This document shows positions 12,635 through 19,621 of a stretch of 24,492 nt of DNA, piece after piece. How positions within the stretch are numbered: the first letter of the stretch is position 1; each line of letters starts with the position of its first letter. The notes beneath the pieces were generated by a model, which saw nothing but the letters and a program-made list of their open reading frames with translations, ran no database searches and was not told the DNA's origin. Source of the stretch: a virus; IMG/VR virus record IMGVR_UViG_3300043331_002118, positions 1 to 24,492 of that record; one strand, given 5' to 3'. Position numbers and translations under genes: made by a program.

Positions 12635-12677
12635 TAGACAAGACCCGCAATTTGTTGATATACTTAATTTGTTAAGT
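12635..12677 (+). promoter_or_regulatory. Promoter TAGACA-18-TATACT with overlapping operator
   Basis: TAGACA (12635-12640) and an extended -10 TGATATACT (TATACT at 12659-12664) are followed at the start site by the perfect palindrome ACTTAA-N4-TTAAGT (12662-12677). It drives the 12707/12961 gene pair and is probably repressed by a dimer. Confidence 0.65.
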
Positions 12678-12706
12678 TTCTTAAAAATTAAAGAGGAGGA
12701 AAAATA

Positions 12707-12964
12707 ATGATCATTTATAATGCGAAGTTAGCGCAGAAAATAGGCATTGAAGCCGCGCTATTATACGGGGCATTCCAAACATTTCAAAAAGAGGGAAAAC
12801 CGCAATTGTGGAGCGTTACCGAAATGGAGGAACAAACCGCATTAAGTAAATACCAAATTAGAAAAGCAATTGCAGCGCTGGAAACGGCGGGGCTATTAGA
12901 ATCAAAATTAATCGGTTCGCCCCCTGTCCGTCGAATTGATTTAAAAGGAGCGCAAACAGCATGA
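12707..12964 (+). CDS. Winged-helix-like protein 4
   Basis: AGAGGAGG precedes the ATG. The 85-residue product contains the full wHTH plan: a first helix (KLAQKIGIEAALLYGAFQTF), LWSVTEMEEQTALSKYQIRK as the helix-turn-helix (about 37-56) and AALETAGLLESKLIG as third helix plus wing. This is the layout of N-terminal domains of DnaD-like phage replication proteins. It overlaps the larger wHTH gene by ATGA, so the two are made together, and the palindrome at its promoter may be its own target. Confidence 0.7.
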   Translation: MIIYNAKLAQKIGIEAALLYGAFQTFQKEGKPQLWSVTEMEEQTALSKYQIRKAIAALETAGLLESKLIGSPPVRRIDLKGAQTA

Positions 12965-13896
12965 GCAAAATTAAATTTAATAAACGTCGAAAAGTACATT
13001 CTTACACTCAAATAAATAATAGTGTAGCAGAAAATTCAACTTTATCATGGAAAGCAAAAGGCATTTTATTATATATGATGAGCCGCCCCGATGGATGGGA
13101 AATGAATAAAACTGATTTAATAAACCGCGCTACAGATAAAGAGGTATCCGTTGATAATGGGCTTAAAGAATTAAAGCAAAATAAATACTTGTATATACGT
13201 AAATATCGCAATGAAAAAGGGCATTTTGAGGGCTGGGAATGGATTTATGATGATGAACCTTTTGATTTAGAAACGCCGGAACCCGCGCCAACAAAGGATT
13301 TAGACCGAAACCCACAAAACATAGTTTTCGGAGAAAAAACAGATTCACCGAAACCCATAAAACACCGAAATCGGGAAAACACCGAAATCGGTAAAAAAGG
13401 GGTATATAACAATAAGGAGTTTTTAAACAAAAAGGATTTAAAAACAAAAAGGATTGATGATGATAAAACGAAACGCGTTTCGTTATTGCTTACAGCAGAT
13501 GATATTGATTCAATTAACAAACGAGTTAAAGAAGAATATATAACAGCGGGGGCATTAGAGACACGATCTATTAACCCAATAATACGCAAATTAGACCGCA
13601 AGTTAAAAGCAGGCGAAATAAAGCGAGACTATGAGGAATATTTGCGTACTTGCTTAGATAACAAAATTGTTGAATTAGAGGAGCGCCGCAAAAAGGAAGC
13701 AGCCGCAAAAGCAGCCCAGCCGCCAAATGTTTATACACGCAGCAGCCGCAGCAACAAACGAAAAGAAATTGTGCCGGAATGGGTAGAGGAGCAGAAGCAA
13801 GCAGCAAAACAAAAAAAGAGCGCCGACGACGTAACAGCCACAGAAGCCGAACGCGCAGCGCTTGAAAAAGAATTTCAAGAAATGTACAAACGATAA
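12961..13896 (+). CDS. Phage replisome organiser / DnaD-like replication initiator
   Basis: The 311-residue protein starts with a basic segment, then a winged-helix domain (about 12-85). It has the pattern S-W-K-A-K-G-I-L-L-Y-M-M-S-R-P-D-G-W, then DKEVSVDNGLKELKQNKYLY as recognition helix and LKELE-like third helix, and a G-H-F-E-G-W wing. A long low-complexity linker (about 90-165, Lys/Asn/Pro-rich) leads to a helical C-terminal part rich in Lys, Ala, Glu and Gln. Phage replisome organisers of this type bind the origin, often inside their own gene, and recruit the helicase loader; a DnaC-like loader is encoded at 20606-21433. Coupled to the upstream small wHTH gene by ATGA. Confidence 0.78.
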   Translation: MSKIKFNKRRKVHSYTQINNSVAENSTLSWKAKGILLYMMSRPDGWEMNKTDLINRATDKEVSVDNGLKELKQNKYLYIRKYRNEKGHFEGWEWIYDDEPFDLETPEPAPTKDLDRNPQNIVFGEKTDSPKPIKHRNRENTEIGKKGVYNNKEFLNKKDLKTKRIDDDKTKRVSLLLTADDIDSINKRVKEEYITAGALETRSINPIIRKLDRKLKAGEIKRDYEEYLRTCLDNKIVELEERRKKEAAAKAAQPPNVYTRSSRSNKRKEIVPEWVEEQKQAAKQKKSADDVTATEAERAALEKEFQEMYKR

Positions 13897-13914
13897 TATA
13901 AAACGCGTCTTGCA

Positions 13915-13963
13915 GGACGCGGAATAAATGAGATCAAAAGGGGACGTTTCCGCGTCCCTTTTT
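13915..13963 (+). terminator. Rho-independent terminator after the initiator gene
   Basis: GGACGCGGAA (13915-13924) pairs perfectly with TTCCGCGTCC (13948-13957), then CTTTTT. Confidence 0.75.
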
Positions 13964-14019
13964 GCGTTCACGGTAGGAATAATCATATTCACTATCAATG
14001 AAAAGTATAGCATGAAAAG

Positions 14020-14044
14020 AAGCCCCAGCAAAAGGGGCTTTTTT
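14020..14044 (+). terminator. Second terminator, no gene between
   Basis: AAGCCCC (14020-14026) pairs with GGGGCTT (14034-14040), then TTTTC. It lies 57 bases after the previous terminator. A frame beginning at 13928 runs through both and is not believed. Confidence 0.7.
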
Positions 14045-14233
14045 CAGTTGTACAGTTATTGTGATATGGACGTAATTTATTTATATGCCGCAGCCGTTGA
14101 ATGTTGCCGCCAAACGCTTTATTTTAGCCCGTACCGCGTTTTAAGGAAGACAAGGGCATAATATACCCCCGTGATGAATACGAGCAAAATAAACGGCTAG
14201 AATGAGACATACAAAACAAAAGGAGTGATTTAT

Positions 14234-14470
14234 TTGGAAAACGTCACAAAATTAGCTTATGGAGAAGCAATAGAATTTATTGCAGGCTTTTGCAATGAGC
14301 ATAAAGAAAAATTATATATCATGACAAATACGCGGGCTATTTTATGGATTGGCATATTATGCGAGATCATGCCCAGCTGGGCGCCGCTTGCCGCGTTCAT
14401 GGAAGAAAGTACATATCATTCACAAGCCATATATGATTTTGTACTAGGATTTAAGGCGTTGCACAAATGA
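14234..14470 (+). CDS. Hypothetical protein, 78 residues
   Basis: The TTG at 14234 is chosen because AGGAG (14221-14225) lies eight bases before it; the GTG at 14225 overlaps that site. The product is helical, with a moderately hydrophobic centre (AILWIGILCEIMPSWAPLAAF) too broken by Pro and Trp to be a sure membrane segment. It is followed closely by the next gene. No family recognised. Confidence 0.6.
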   Translation: MENVTKLAYGEAIEFIAGFCNEHKEKLYIMTNTRAILWIGILCEIMPSWAPLAAFMEESTYHSQAIYDFVLGFKALHK

Positions 14471-14487
14471 CAAAGGGGGTAAAAGAA

Positions 14488-14853
14488 ATGAGGAGCCGCG
14501 TATATATTACACCGCCGGAAATGCTGCCAGCCCTGCAAAAGTACAATAATTTTTTAGAGGGAACCGCCCCAGCCTTTGAAAAAAAGCTCTTTTTTTTATT
14601 GGCTGTTTGCGATCATGACAATTTAAGGAGAATCGCGGAAGCATTCCCGCCGCTAGTATTTGCTTATTGTTGCTACACTTGGCGCATTGACCCGCGCGCG
14701 ATCTTTACCCGTGACCCGCGCTTTATGTCCGCGCGTCGTGTACCGCAGCAAAGTTTTATAACAGCAAAAGAGCTGCCTTTATTTACAGACGAAATTTTAA
14801 ACAGTGAGTACGGGGGCATGATTAACGATAAATTAAGCCTGTACAGCAAATAA
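14488..14853 (+). CDS. Hypothetical protein, 121 residues
   Basis: Start taken at the ATG at 14488 behind AGGGGG; an ATG at 14467 overlapping the previous stop (ATGA) is also possible and would add seven residues. The protein has a hydrophobic helix FFLLAVCDHDNLRRIAEAF, a Cys/Tyr/Trp-rich segment FAYCCYTWRID, and an Arg-rich loop RDPRFMSARRVPQQ. Two adjacent cysteines are unusual. No family recognised; a terminator closes the unit. Confidence 0.62.
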   Translation: MRSRVYITPPEMLPALQKYNNFLEGTAPAFEKKLFFLLAVCDHDNLRRIAEAFPPLVFAYCCYTWRIDPRAIFTRDPRFMSARRVPQQSFITAKELPLFTDEILNSEYGGMINDKLSLYSK

Positions 14854-14882
14854 AAAAAGAGCGTTTAGATAGCGCTCTTTTT
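14854..14882 (+). terminator. Rho-independent terminator
   Basis: AAAAAGAGCG faces CGCTCTTTTT across a nine-base loop directly after the stop of the 14488-14853 gene. Confidence 0.7.
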
Positions 14883-15075
14883 AACAGGAGAAAAAACAAA
14901 TGAAATTGCGAAAACATACGATATGAAAATATTTTGCCTAAATGATCTAATGTTTATTCAGAGGAAAAACGGGTATCATATAAGCATGGAAGGCAGCAGA
15001 ATTGCAGCACGATGATTTTTCCCGTATGATTACTCCTTTCTCTAATGTTTAACCCAAAAAAGGCATTTAACACGT
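14883..15075. other. Gene-free stretch with direct repeat
   Basis: No gene of believable length is seen. An AGGAG site (14885-14889) leads to an eight-codon frame only. The 11-base sequence TCTAATGTTTA occurs twice, at 14946-14956 and 15041-15051. Between the copies, a GGAAAAACGGGTATCAT segment and an ATGATTTTTCCCGTATGAT segment are imperfectly complementary. Confidence 0.4.
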
Positions 15076-15107
15076 AAAAAAAGCAGCCCGCAACGGCTGC
15101 TTTTTTT
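15076..15107. terminator. Bidirectional terminator
   Basis: AAAAAAAGCAGCC (15076-15088) is the exact inverse of GGCTGCTTTTTTT (15095-15107), so it works for the repressor gene on the minus strand and for anything entering from the left. Confidence 0.8.
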
Positions 15108-15441
15108 ATTTGGCTTGCTTTCTTGTATATTCTATTACGTCTCTTTCCGGTTCCAGCCCCAACATTTCGTCCAGCGTCACATTGTAAAGGCGCGTTAAGT
15201 TGATCAAAATTGACAGAGACGGCAAACGATAATACGTCGCGTCTGCTGCTGCTTCATATCCTTTGTACGTATAAGGAGCAACCCCCAAAAATTCCGCAAC
15301 GTCCGCAATCTTTAAATTATGGTCTTTTCGTTTTTGCTTGAGAAAATCCCCAACATAAATATTTTTGTTATCTATGTTTTCGTTCTTTACGCGTTCAATA
15401 ACTCTTTTTGTAATAGTAGGTTTAACGGCTGCGATTGCCAT
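15106..15441 (-). CDS. XRE-family helix-turn-helix repressor
   Basis: The 111-residue product has a lambda-repressor-like HTH domain at about 32-95. LKQKRKDHNLKIADVAEFLG gives helices one and two, VAPYTYKGYEAA the recognition helix, and SLSILINLTRLYNVTLDEMLG the closing helices typical of Cro/CI-type proteins. There is no LexA/S24 autocleavage domain, so induction by RecA-driven cleavage is not expected. AAGGGGG lies seven bases before the ATG. It is transcribed divergently from the recombination operon and is the best candidate to bind the TTGGC-type sites in the window, including half-sites at its own promoter. Confidence 0.85.
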   Translation of the reverse strand: MAIAAVKPTITKRVIERVKNENIDNKNIYVGDFLKQKRKDHNLKIADVAEFLGVAPYTYKGYEAAADATYYRLPSLSILINLTRLYNVTLDEMLGLEPERDVIEYTRKQAK

Positions 15442-15482
15442 ATAAAAGCCCCCTTGTGATTGATTTGATTAATTTAATAGTC

Positions 15483-15538
15483 ATTATATCTCAAAATGTT
15501 GGCAATGTGTATACTTTCTTTCTACCAAAATATACACA
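15483..15538 (-). promoter_or_regulatory. Repressor promoter and inverted repeat
   Basis: Minus strand: TATAAT (complement of 15483-15488) with TACACA (complement of 15506-15511) 17 bases upstream. The -35 lies in one arm of TGTGTATA (15506-15513)/TATACACA (15531-15538), 17-base spacer. A half-site GTTGGC (15498-15503) is in the promoter spacer. Autoregulation is likely. Confidence 0.55.
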
Positions 15539-15578
15539 AACGCCTAAAAATAGAACCAAACCGACATATTGAAAATCC

Positions 15579-15624
15579 TTGTACGATTGGCAGAAGTGTT
15601 ATATAATTAGTTATATTAGTTGGC
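15579..15624 (+). promoter_or_regulatory. Recombination-operon promoter TTGTAC-17-TATAAT with TTGGC half-sites
   Basis: TTGTAC (15579-15584) and TATAAT (15602-15607) are 17 bases apart. TTGGC half-sites occur in the spacer (15587-15591) and just after the start region (15620-15624). The promoter overlaps an upstream in-frame TTG, which is therefore not the true start of the YqaJ gene. Confidence 0.65.
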
Positions 15625-15650
15625 ATTTGAGCAAAAGAGGAGGAGCGGAA

Positions 15651-16613
15651 TTGAAGAAAATAGCACATACTGACAGTTTAACGCAAGCCGAATGGTTAGA
15701 AGTGAGACGCGGCGGCATTGGCGGGAGCGACATTTCAACAATCTTTAATCTTAATGAGTGGAAATCACAAACTTATCTCTATATGGAAAAGCGCGGCGAA
15801 ATTACGCCGGATGATTTAACAGATAATGAGCCTGTTTATTGGGGCAATCAGTTAGAAGACATTATCAGAAAAGAGTTTCAGAAGCGCAACGGCTGGAAAG
15901 TGTATAAAAACAATTTTGTCCTTTGCCATGACGAATACGATTATTTAAGGGCAAACATTGACGGAGAAGTATTACACCCAGCAGACGGGCGCGGCGTCCT
16001 AGAGATCAAAACAACCAATGAATACAATAAAGACGAGTGGAGCGGCGATCATGTCCCAAATGCCTACATGCTGCAAATTCAATACTATATGGGCATTATG
16101 AATTATGGTTTCGCCTATGTTGCCGTTTTAATAGGCGGGAACAAATATAGACAATGGCGAATAGAGCGCGACGACGATTTAATAAATATGATCTTTGCCC
16201 GCTGCCATGCGTTTTGGCAGAGAGTGAAAGCAGGCAACCCGCCAGCGCTGGACGGTCATAAAAGTACAGGCGACGCGCTGCAGAAGTATTTCCCCCTTGA
16301 GAATGAGAAAGAGGGCGTAATAGAGCTTTCACACGACGCAACAGCCGCCCAGCTATTACAGCGGCATGAGGAAATCAAACAGGAATTAAGCAAGTTGACA
16401 GAGGAAAAAGAAGCCGTTGCAAATGAGCTTAAAAACAAGCTGGGCGACTTTACGCAGGCAAATTGTCATGATTTTGTTATCACATGGAAAGCGCCAAAAG
16501 AATCATTTTCCATTGCTGCAAAAGACCTGTTAGCAGCTGCGCCGGATGTATACGAAAAAATTAAAAAGCCGAAAAAGAGAAGCAGGACATTTAATATAAA
16601 AATTGCAAAGTAA
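15651..16613 (+). CDS. yqaJ: YqaJ-family viral recombinase / lambda-type exonuclease
   Basis: Start at the TTG at 15651, behind AGAGGAGG with eight-base spacing; 320 residues. The PD-(D/E)XK nuclease core is plain: RRGGIGGSDIS at 19-29, YWGNQLED (63-70) with Glu69, the metal-binding Asp104 in RANIDGEV, and Glu118-x-Lys120 in VLEIKTT. The last 100 residues are a coiled-coil and basic tail. The enzyme resects double-strand ends 5' to 3' to give single strands for annealing. RecT is encoded two genes downstream, forming the usual two-component recombination system. Confidence 0.9.
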   Translation: MKKIAHTDSLTQAEWLEVRRGGIGGSDISTIFNLNEWKSQTYLYMEKRGEITPDDLTDNEPVYWGNQLEDIIRKEFQKRNGWKVYKNNFVLCHDEYDYLRANIDGEVLHPADGRGVLEIKTTNEYNKDEWSGDHVPNAYMLQIQYYMGIMNYGFAYVAVLIGGNKYRQWRIERDDDLINMIFARCHAFWQRVKAGNPPALDGHKSTGDALQKYFPLENEKEGVIELSHDATAAQLLQRHEEIKQELSKLTEEKEAVANELKNKLGDFTQANCHDFVITWKAPKESFSIAAKDLLAAAPDVYEKIKKPKKRSRTFNIKIAK

Positions 16614-16615
16614 CA

Positions 16616-16636
16616 GAGGGGGGAGCTTTCCCCCTA
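16616..16636 (+). repeat. G/C hairpin before the miniprotein gene
   Basis: AGGGGGG faces CCCCCT across a short loop between the YqaJ stop and the AAAAGGAG site of the next gene. It has no T run, so a stability or processing stem is likelier than a terminator. Confidence 0.5.
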
Positions 16637-16651
16637 AAAGGAGCCGGAAAA

Positions 16652-16747
16652 ATGGAAGAATGCACACATGAACATAACGAAACAATCCCTATTAAGGGGA
16701 CAGATGAAAGCATAACAATATGCCATGAATGCGGAAAAGAATTATAA
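16652..16747 (+). CDS. 31-residue zinc-ribbon-like miniprotein
   Basis: AAAAGGAG precedes the ATG. The product has C4 and H6/H8 near the start and CHECGK near the end (C25 and C28), a pattern able to hold a zinc ion, in an otherwise acidic peptide. It sits between yqaJ and recT with its own ribosome binding site and ends 15 bases before recT, which supports coding. Function unknown; it may assist the exonuclease or annealing protein. Confidence 0.55.
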   Translation: MEECTHEHNETIPIKGTDESITICHECGKEL

Positions 16748-16762
16748 AAGGAGTTTAGACCA

Positions 16763-17617
16763 ATGACAAATACAGCAAGTACAGACCATGTAAAAGCAGC
16801 CATACAGGAACAAGAGCAGCCCCAGCAGCCGCAACAGCTTTCACCATATCGGAAAGTTGAGCAGACATTAGAACAGCTTAAACCGCAAATTTTAAAAGCC
16901 CTGCCAAATACGGGCATTACGCCGGACAGATTAAGCCGGATTGCATTAACAACAATCAAAATGAATCCCGCCCTTTTAAATTGTGAAAGTGAGAGCCTTT
17001 TTGCAAGTATCATGCAGGCGGCGCAGCTGGGTTTGACCCCAAATTTATTGGGGAGCTGCTATTTTATCCCGTATAAGGACACCAAAAATAATAGGCATAT
17101 TGTCCAATTTCAAATAGGGTACAGGGGACTAATTGACCTAGTAACCCGAAGTGGGCAAGTTGTCACCATTAAAGCAAATGTTGTACATGAAAATGATGTT
17201 TTTGAATATGAGTATGGATTAAACGAAAAGCTGCGCCATGTGCCAGCGCGAAACGAGCGGGGCGCCGTAACATTTGTATATGCCTATGCGCTCTTAAAAA
17301 GCGGCGGTCATTGCTTTGAAGTAATGAGCATTGAAGACATATATAAAATTCGTGACAGCTTTTCTGCAGCTTACAAGGGCGCGAAAAAGTATAACAATGA
17401 AAGCAGCTCTATTTGGGTAAAACATTTTGACAGCATGGCAAAAAAGACCGTAATAAAACAATTAATCAAATATCTACCAATTTCGACAGACTTGCATGAA
17501 CAAGTATCTTATGATGAAACGGTAAAGGATTCTTTTGACGATGAACCGCATTATATTGACTTGGAAGAATGGCAGGAAGTAGAAGGGGAAGGAGCAGCAC
17601 CAAATGAGGACGAATAA
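16763..17617 (+). CDS. recT: RecT-family single-strand annealing protein
   Basis: The 284-residue product follows the RecT pattern. A Gln/Pro-rich start is followed by LKALPNTGITPDRLSRIALT (about 51-70), LFASIMQAAQLGLTPNL with the G-L-x-P step, then YFIPYKD, VQFQIGYRGLIDLVTRSG (about 114-132) and an acidic tail (about 260-284). RecT binds single strands and promotes annealing and strand invasion, working with the YqaJ exonuclease encoded just upstream. AAAAGGAG sets the start. The end overlaps the next gene by 14 bases. Confidence 0.93.
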   Translation: MTNTASTDHVKAAIQEQEQPQQPQQLSPYRKVEQTLEQLKPQILKALPNTGITPDRLSRIALTTIKMNPALLNCESESLFASIMQAAQLGLTPNLLGSCYFIPYKDTKNNRHIVQFQIGYRGLIDLVTRSGQVVTIKANVVHENDVFEYEYGLNEKLRHVPARNERGAVTFVYAYALLKSGGHCFEVMSIEDIYKIRDSFSAAYKGAKKYNNESSSIWVKHFDSMAKKTVIKQLIKYLPISTDLHEQVSYDETVKDSFDDEPHYIDLEEWQEVEGEGAAPNEDE

Positions 17618-17819
17618 GCACGGGCGGGTTATTTTGACCCGCTGCGAAGTTTGCGGCGAAAAGTTGACAAAAGAGGAGCAGGACACGCGGGGATATAATT
17701 GTAATGCCTGCGTAGAAGACCTTAGAGAAACGTTTAGGCGAATTGAAGCCCGTTATAATATCAGCCGAAACGAAGAAACAGGCGAATTAATTGTAACAGA
17801 GAAGAAGCCCGCAAAATAG
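17604..17819 (+). CDS. Small zinc-ribbon protein, 71 residues
   Basis: CEVCGEKL (C14, C17) and YNCNAC (C33, C36) make a clear four-cysteine ribbon, followed by a charged helix and a two-strand tail. The gene overlaps recT and is the last of the recombination operon before a terminator. Small ribbons here are common in phage recombination operons but uncharacterised. Confidence 0.7.
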   Translation: MRTNKHGRVILTRCEVCGEKLTKEEQDTRGYNCNACVEDLRETFRRIEARYNISRNEETGELIVTEKKPAK

Positions 17820-17835
17820 CGCGGGTTTCTCTTTT
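17806..17835 (+). terminator. Terminator of the recombination operon
   Basis: CCCGC (17808-17812) pairs with GCGGG (17821-17825), extended by weaker pairs, then TTTCTCTTTT. The stem overlaps the stop codon. Confidence 0.65.
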
Positions 17836-17842
17836 AAAAATG

Positions 17843-17873
17843 TTGTCCAATAATGTAAATATCTTGCTACAAT
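17843..17873 (+). promoter_or_regulatory. Promoter with extended -10 TGCTACAAT
   Basis: TACAAT (17868-17873) is preceded by TGC. A TTGTCC lies at 17843-17848, 19 bases away, so the extended -10 probably carries the activity. AAAGGGGG and the ATG follow. Confidence 0.55.
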
Positions 17874-17889
17874 TGAAAGGGGGCTTTAT

Positions 17890-18924
17890 ATGGGACGTTG
17901 GACAAATTGGGAAACAGCCGAGCAGCTTTTTTTAGAGGAGCAGCGGGACAAGCAGCAAGAGCGCCAAAATTTAAGAGCCAAAAGCGGCAGGGGCGGCAGT
18001 CGCAGCGGAACCAAAAAATCAATAATGCCGTTTGAATCAATGAGCAAAGCAGAGCAAAAACAATACACACAAGCCGGAGAAATGAGGGTTTTTAGAATGA
18101 TTATGCCAATTGAACAATTTAAGGAATTTGACAAACCGAAACGCAAGGAGTATTTAGAGGAGCTATTAAAAACGACGTCAAAACAAGAATTGGCGCGCGT
18201 ATGGGGAAATACCGCCTATCATTATTTAGAGCAGGCAGGATTGCACCAGCCGCAAAAATCGGGAGAACCGCGCATGACCAAAAAGAAGCGTACAGCCCTT
18301 TTATTAGAGCAGGAACGCGAACAAATAGCAGCTTCAAAAGAGAAGTTAGAAAACGATGTAATAGAAGCCTTTACCGCTGCAGAGGATGCCCAAACGATTG
18401 CAAAGGAAGCGCAACGGGCTGCAAAGTCGCTGCGTAATGAGCTGGACGTATCAAAACAATCTTTTATACAATCGCTAGACGCAACAAAAAAATATTTTAT
18501 GCAACAGCAAGAGCATATAAAAGCCGAATTGTTAAAAGAAATGCAACATGCTGTTAATATCATTTGCGAAGATCATAAAAAAGAAATACAAGGCTTGCAC
18601 GAAATTATGGAAAATCAAAACACGAAATTATCTATCATGAGTAAAGTTGTAGAAGAACAAGAAAAAGAAATTGCCGCGCTGCGCGATCAAGTAGAAAGCA
18701 CAACAACGGCAATAGGCGAAAACGAAAATATTATTGAAAAATTATGCGCGGAATTTAACCAAAAAGACGATAATTATAAATATCTTGAAACGAAATTAGA
18801 TAAATTTGAAAGCCTTTCTACCTTAACACACACAGCCCCAGCGAACAACAATAATGAGCTGTTAAGCCGAGTTAGAACCGTTGAAATTGATTTGAATTTA
18901 TTGAAGCAGCTTGCAATTAGATAA
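17890..18924 (+). CDS. HTH plus long coiled-coil protein
   Basis: The 344-residue protein has a very basic, polar N-terminus (1-45). A segment with LKTTSKQELARVWGNTAYHY (about 93-112) looks like a helix-turn-helix of the transposase/KfrA type. A long helical region then runs from about 130 to 320, with Ala, Glu, Lys and Gln heptads broken near residue 245. This DNA-binding head plus long coiled coil is the plan of KfrA-like plasmid proteins and of some phage DNA-organising factors. The family itself is not recognised. Own promoter; AAAGGGGG before the ATG. It heads a unit of four genes ending at 19493. Confidence 0.65.
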   Translation: MGRWTNWETAEQLFLEEQRDKQQERQNLRAKSGRGGSRSGTKKSIMPFESMSKAEQKQYTQAGEMRVFRMIMPIEQFKEFDKPKRKEYLEELLKTTSKQELARVWGNTAYHYLEQAGLHQPQKSGEPRMTKKKRTALLLEQEREQIAASKEKLENDVIEAFTAAEDAQTIAKEAQRAAKSLRNELDVSKQSFIQSLDATKKYFMQQQEHIKAELLKEMQHAVNIICEDHKKEIQGLHEIMENQNTKLSIMSKVVEEQEKEIAALRDQVESTTTAIGENENIIEKLCAEFNQKDDNYKYLETKLDKFESLSTLTHTAPANNNNELLSRVRTVEIDLNLLKQLAIR

Positions 18925-18935
18925 GGGGGACTATT

Positions 18936-19160
18936 ATGAAGACCGATGCAAAACTTGACGCCGTATTTAAACATGTTATGGGCGAAATAGAGCAGACCGC
19001 AGGCGGCAAAATAAAAGCATTTAATATTTTGGGCGGCGACGAAAAAAGCTCTATTACATTTTACGCTGCTTTTGAAAATGAGAAAGAAATGGCGGGGCGT
19101 ATGACAATAGAGGAGTTAGGCGAACGTTTTGGCGTTCGTATTCAAGCCAAATTTATATAA
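18936..19160 (+). CDS. Hypothetical protein, 74 residues
   Basis: AAGGGGG lies before the ATG, eleven bases after the coiled-coil gene. The product has two helices and a central SITFYAAFENE strand. No cysteine or membrane segment. The stop overlaps the next start (TAATG). No family recognised. Confidence 0.62.
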   Translation: MKTDAKLDAVFKHVMGEIEQTAGGKIKAFNILGGDEKSSITFYAAFENEKEMAGRMTIEELGERFGVRIQAKFI

Positions 19161-19369
19161 TGCTTATTCATGAATGCGGCACAATTATTTGGCAGACCAA
19201 AAAGGGCATTATTAAAACCATGCACAATGTAACGATATACGACGACGGCAACGCCTATCGAATTTATTTTACAAAGATAAAAAACGGTAGTTTGTGGAAA
19301 AGCAATAAACGCGTTTGGAAAAAGAATGTCATAACCGTTGAGAGGTATTTGCATGATCTTAAAAGTTAG
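19160..19369 (+). CDS. Hypothetical small beta protein, 69 residues
   Basis: Starts at the TAATG overlap with the previous gene. The product alternates short strands with basic turns (VTIYDDGNAYRIYFTKIKNG) and is strongly basic towards its end, suggesting a small beta-barrel nucleic-acid binder. That is composition, not homology. It overlaps the next gene by 17 bases. Confidence 0.6.
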   Translation: MLIHECGTIIWQTKKGIIKTMHNVTIYDDGNAYRIYFTKIKNGSLWKSNKRVWKKNVITVERYLHDLKS

Positions 19370-19493
19370 CTGCTTAATTTGCGCGCGATCTTTCCCCAGC
19401 AAAAACGGCGCACAGTGGGTTTGTAACAGCTGCGACGCCGAAATTTTAGCGGACTATGAAAAGCGCAATATCAAAAATATTAAATCCAAATAG
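19353..19493 (+). CDS. 46-residue zinc-ribbon miniprotein
   Basis: GAGAGG lies seven bases before the ATG, inside the end of the previous gene. CLIC (C7, C10) and CNSC (C24, C27) make a textbook Cys4 ribbon with W22 next to the second knuckle, followed by a Lys-rich helix. The regular motif and ribosome binding site support coding. Function unknown. Confidence 0.68.
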   Translation: MILKVSCLICARSFPSKNGAQWVCNSCDAEILADYEKRNIKNIKSK

Positions 19494-19580
19494 TCATTAA
19501 CAGCCCGTATCATGATTTGGACTAGCCCGAATATAAATACAAGTAAAGTCACCATAAGCAGAAACCAAAAAAAGCGATTA

Positions 19581-19621
19581 AAAAGAGAATCCTTTTGTTC
19601 ACTCATTGGGATTCTCTTTTT
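19581..19621. terminator. Bidirectional terminator between convergent units
   Basis: AAAAGAGAATCC (19581-19592) is the exact inverse of GGATTCTCTTTT (19609-19620). It closes the plus-strand unit and the minus-strand GIY-YIG unit, whose stop codon is in the loop. Confidence 0.8.

Noticed and set aside
13928-14161. Plus-strand open frame of 77 codons
   Set aside because: It begins inside one terminator and crosses a second; no ribosome binding site.
15579-15650. Upstream TTG start for the YqaJ gene
   Set aside because: It coincides with the -35 and -10 of the operon promoter; the TTG at 15651 has AGAGGAGG.
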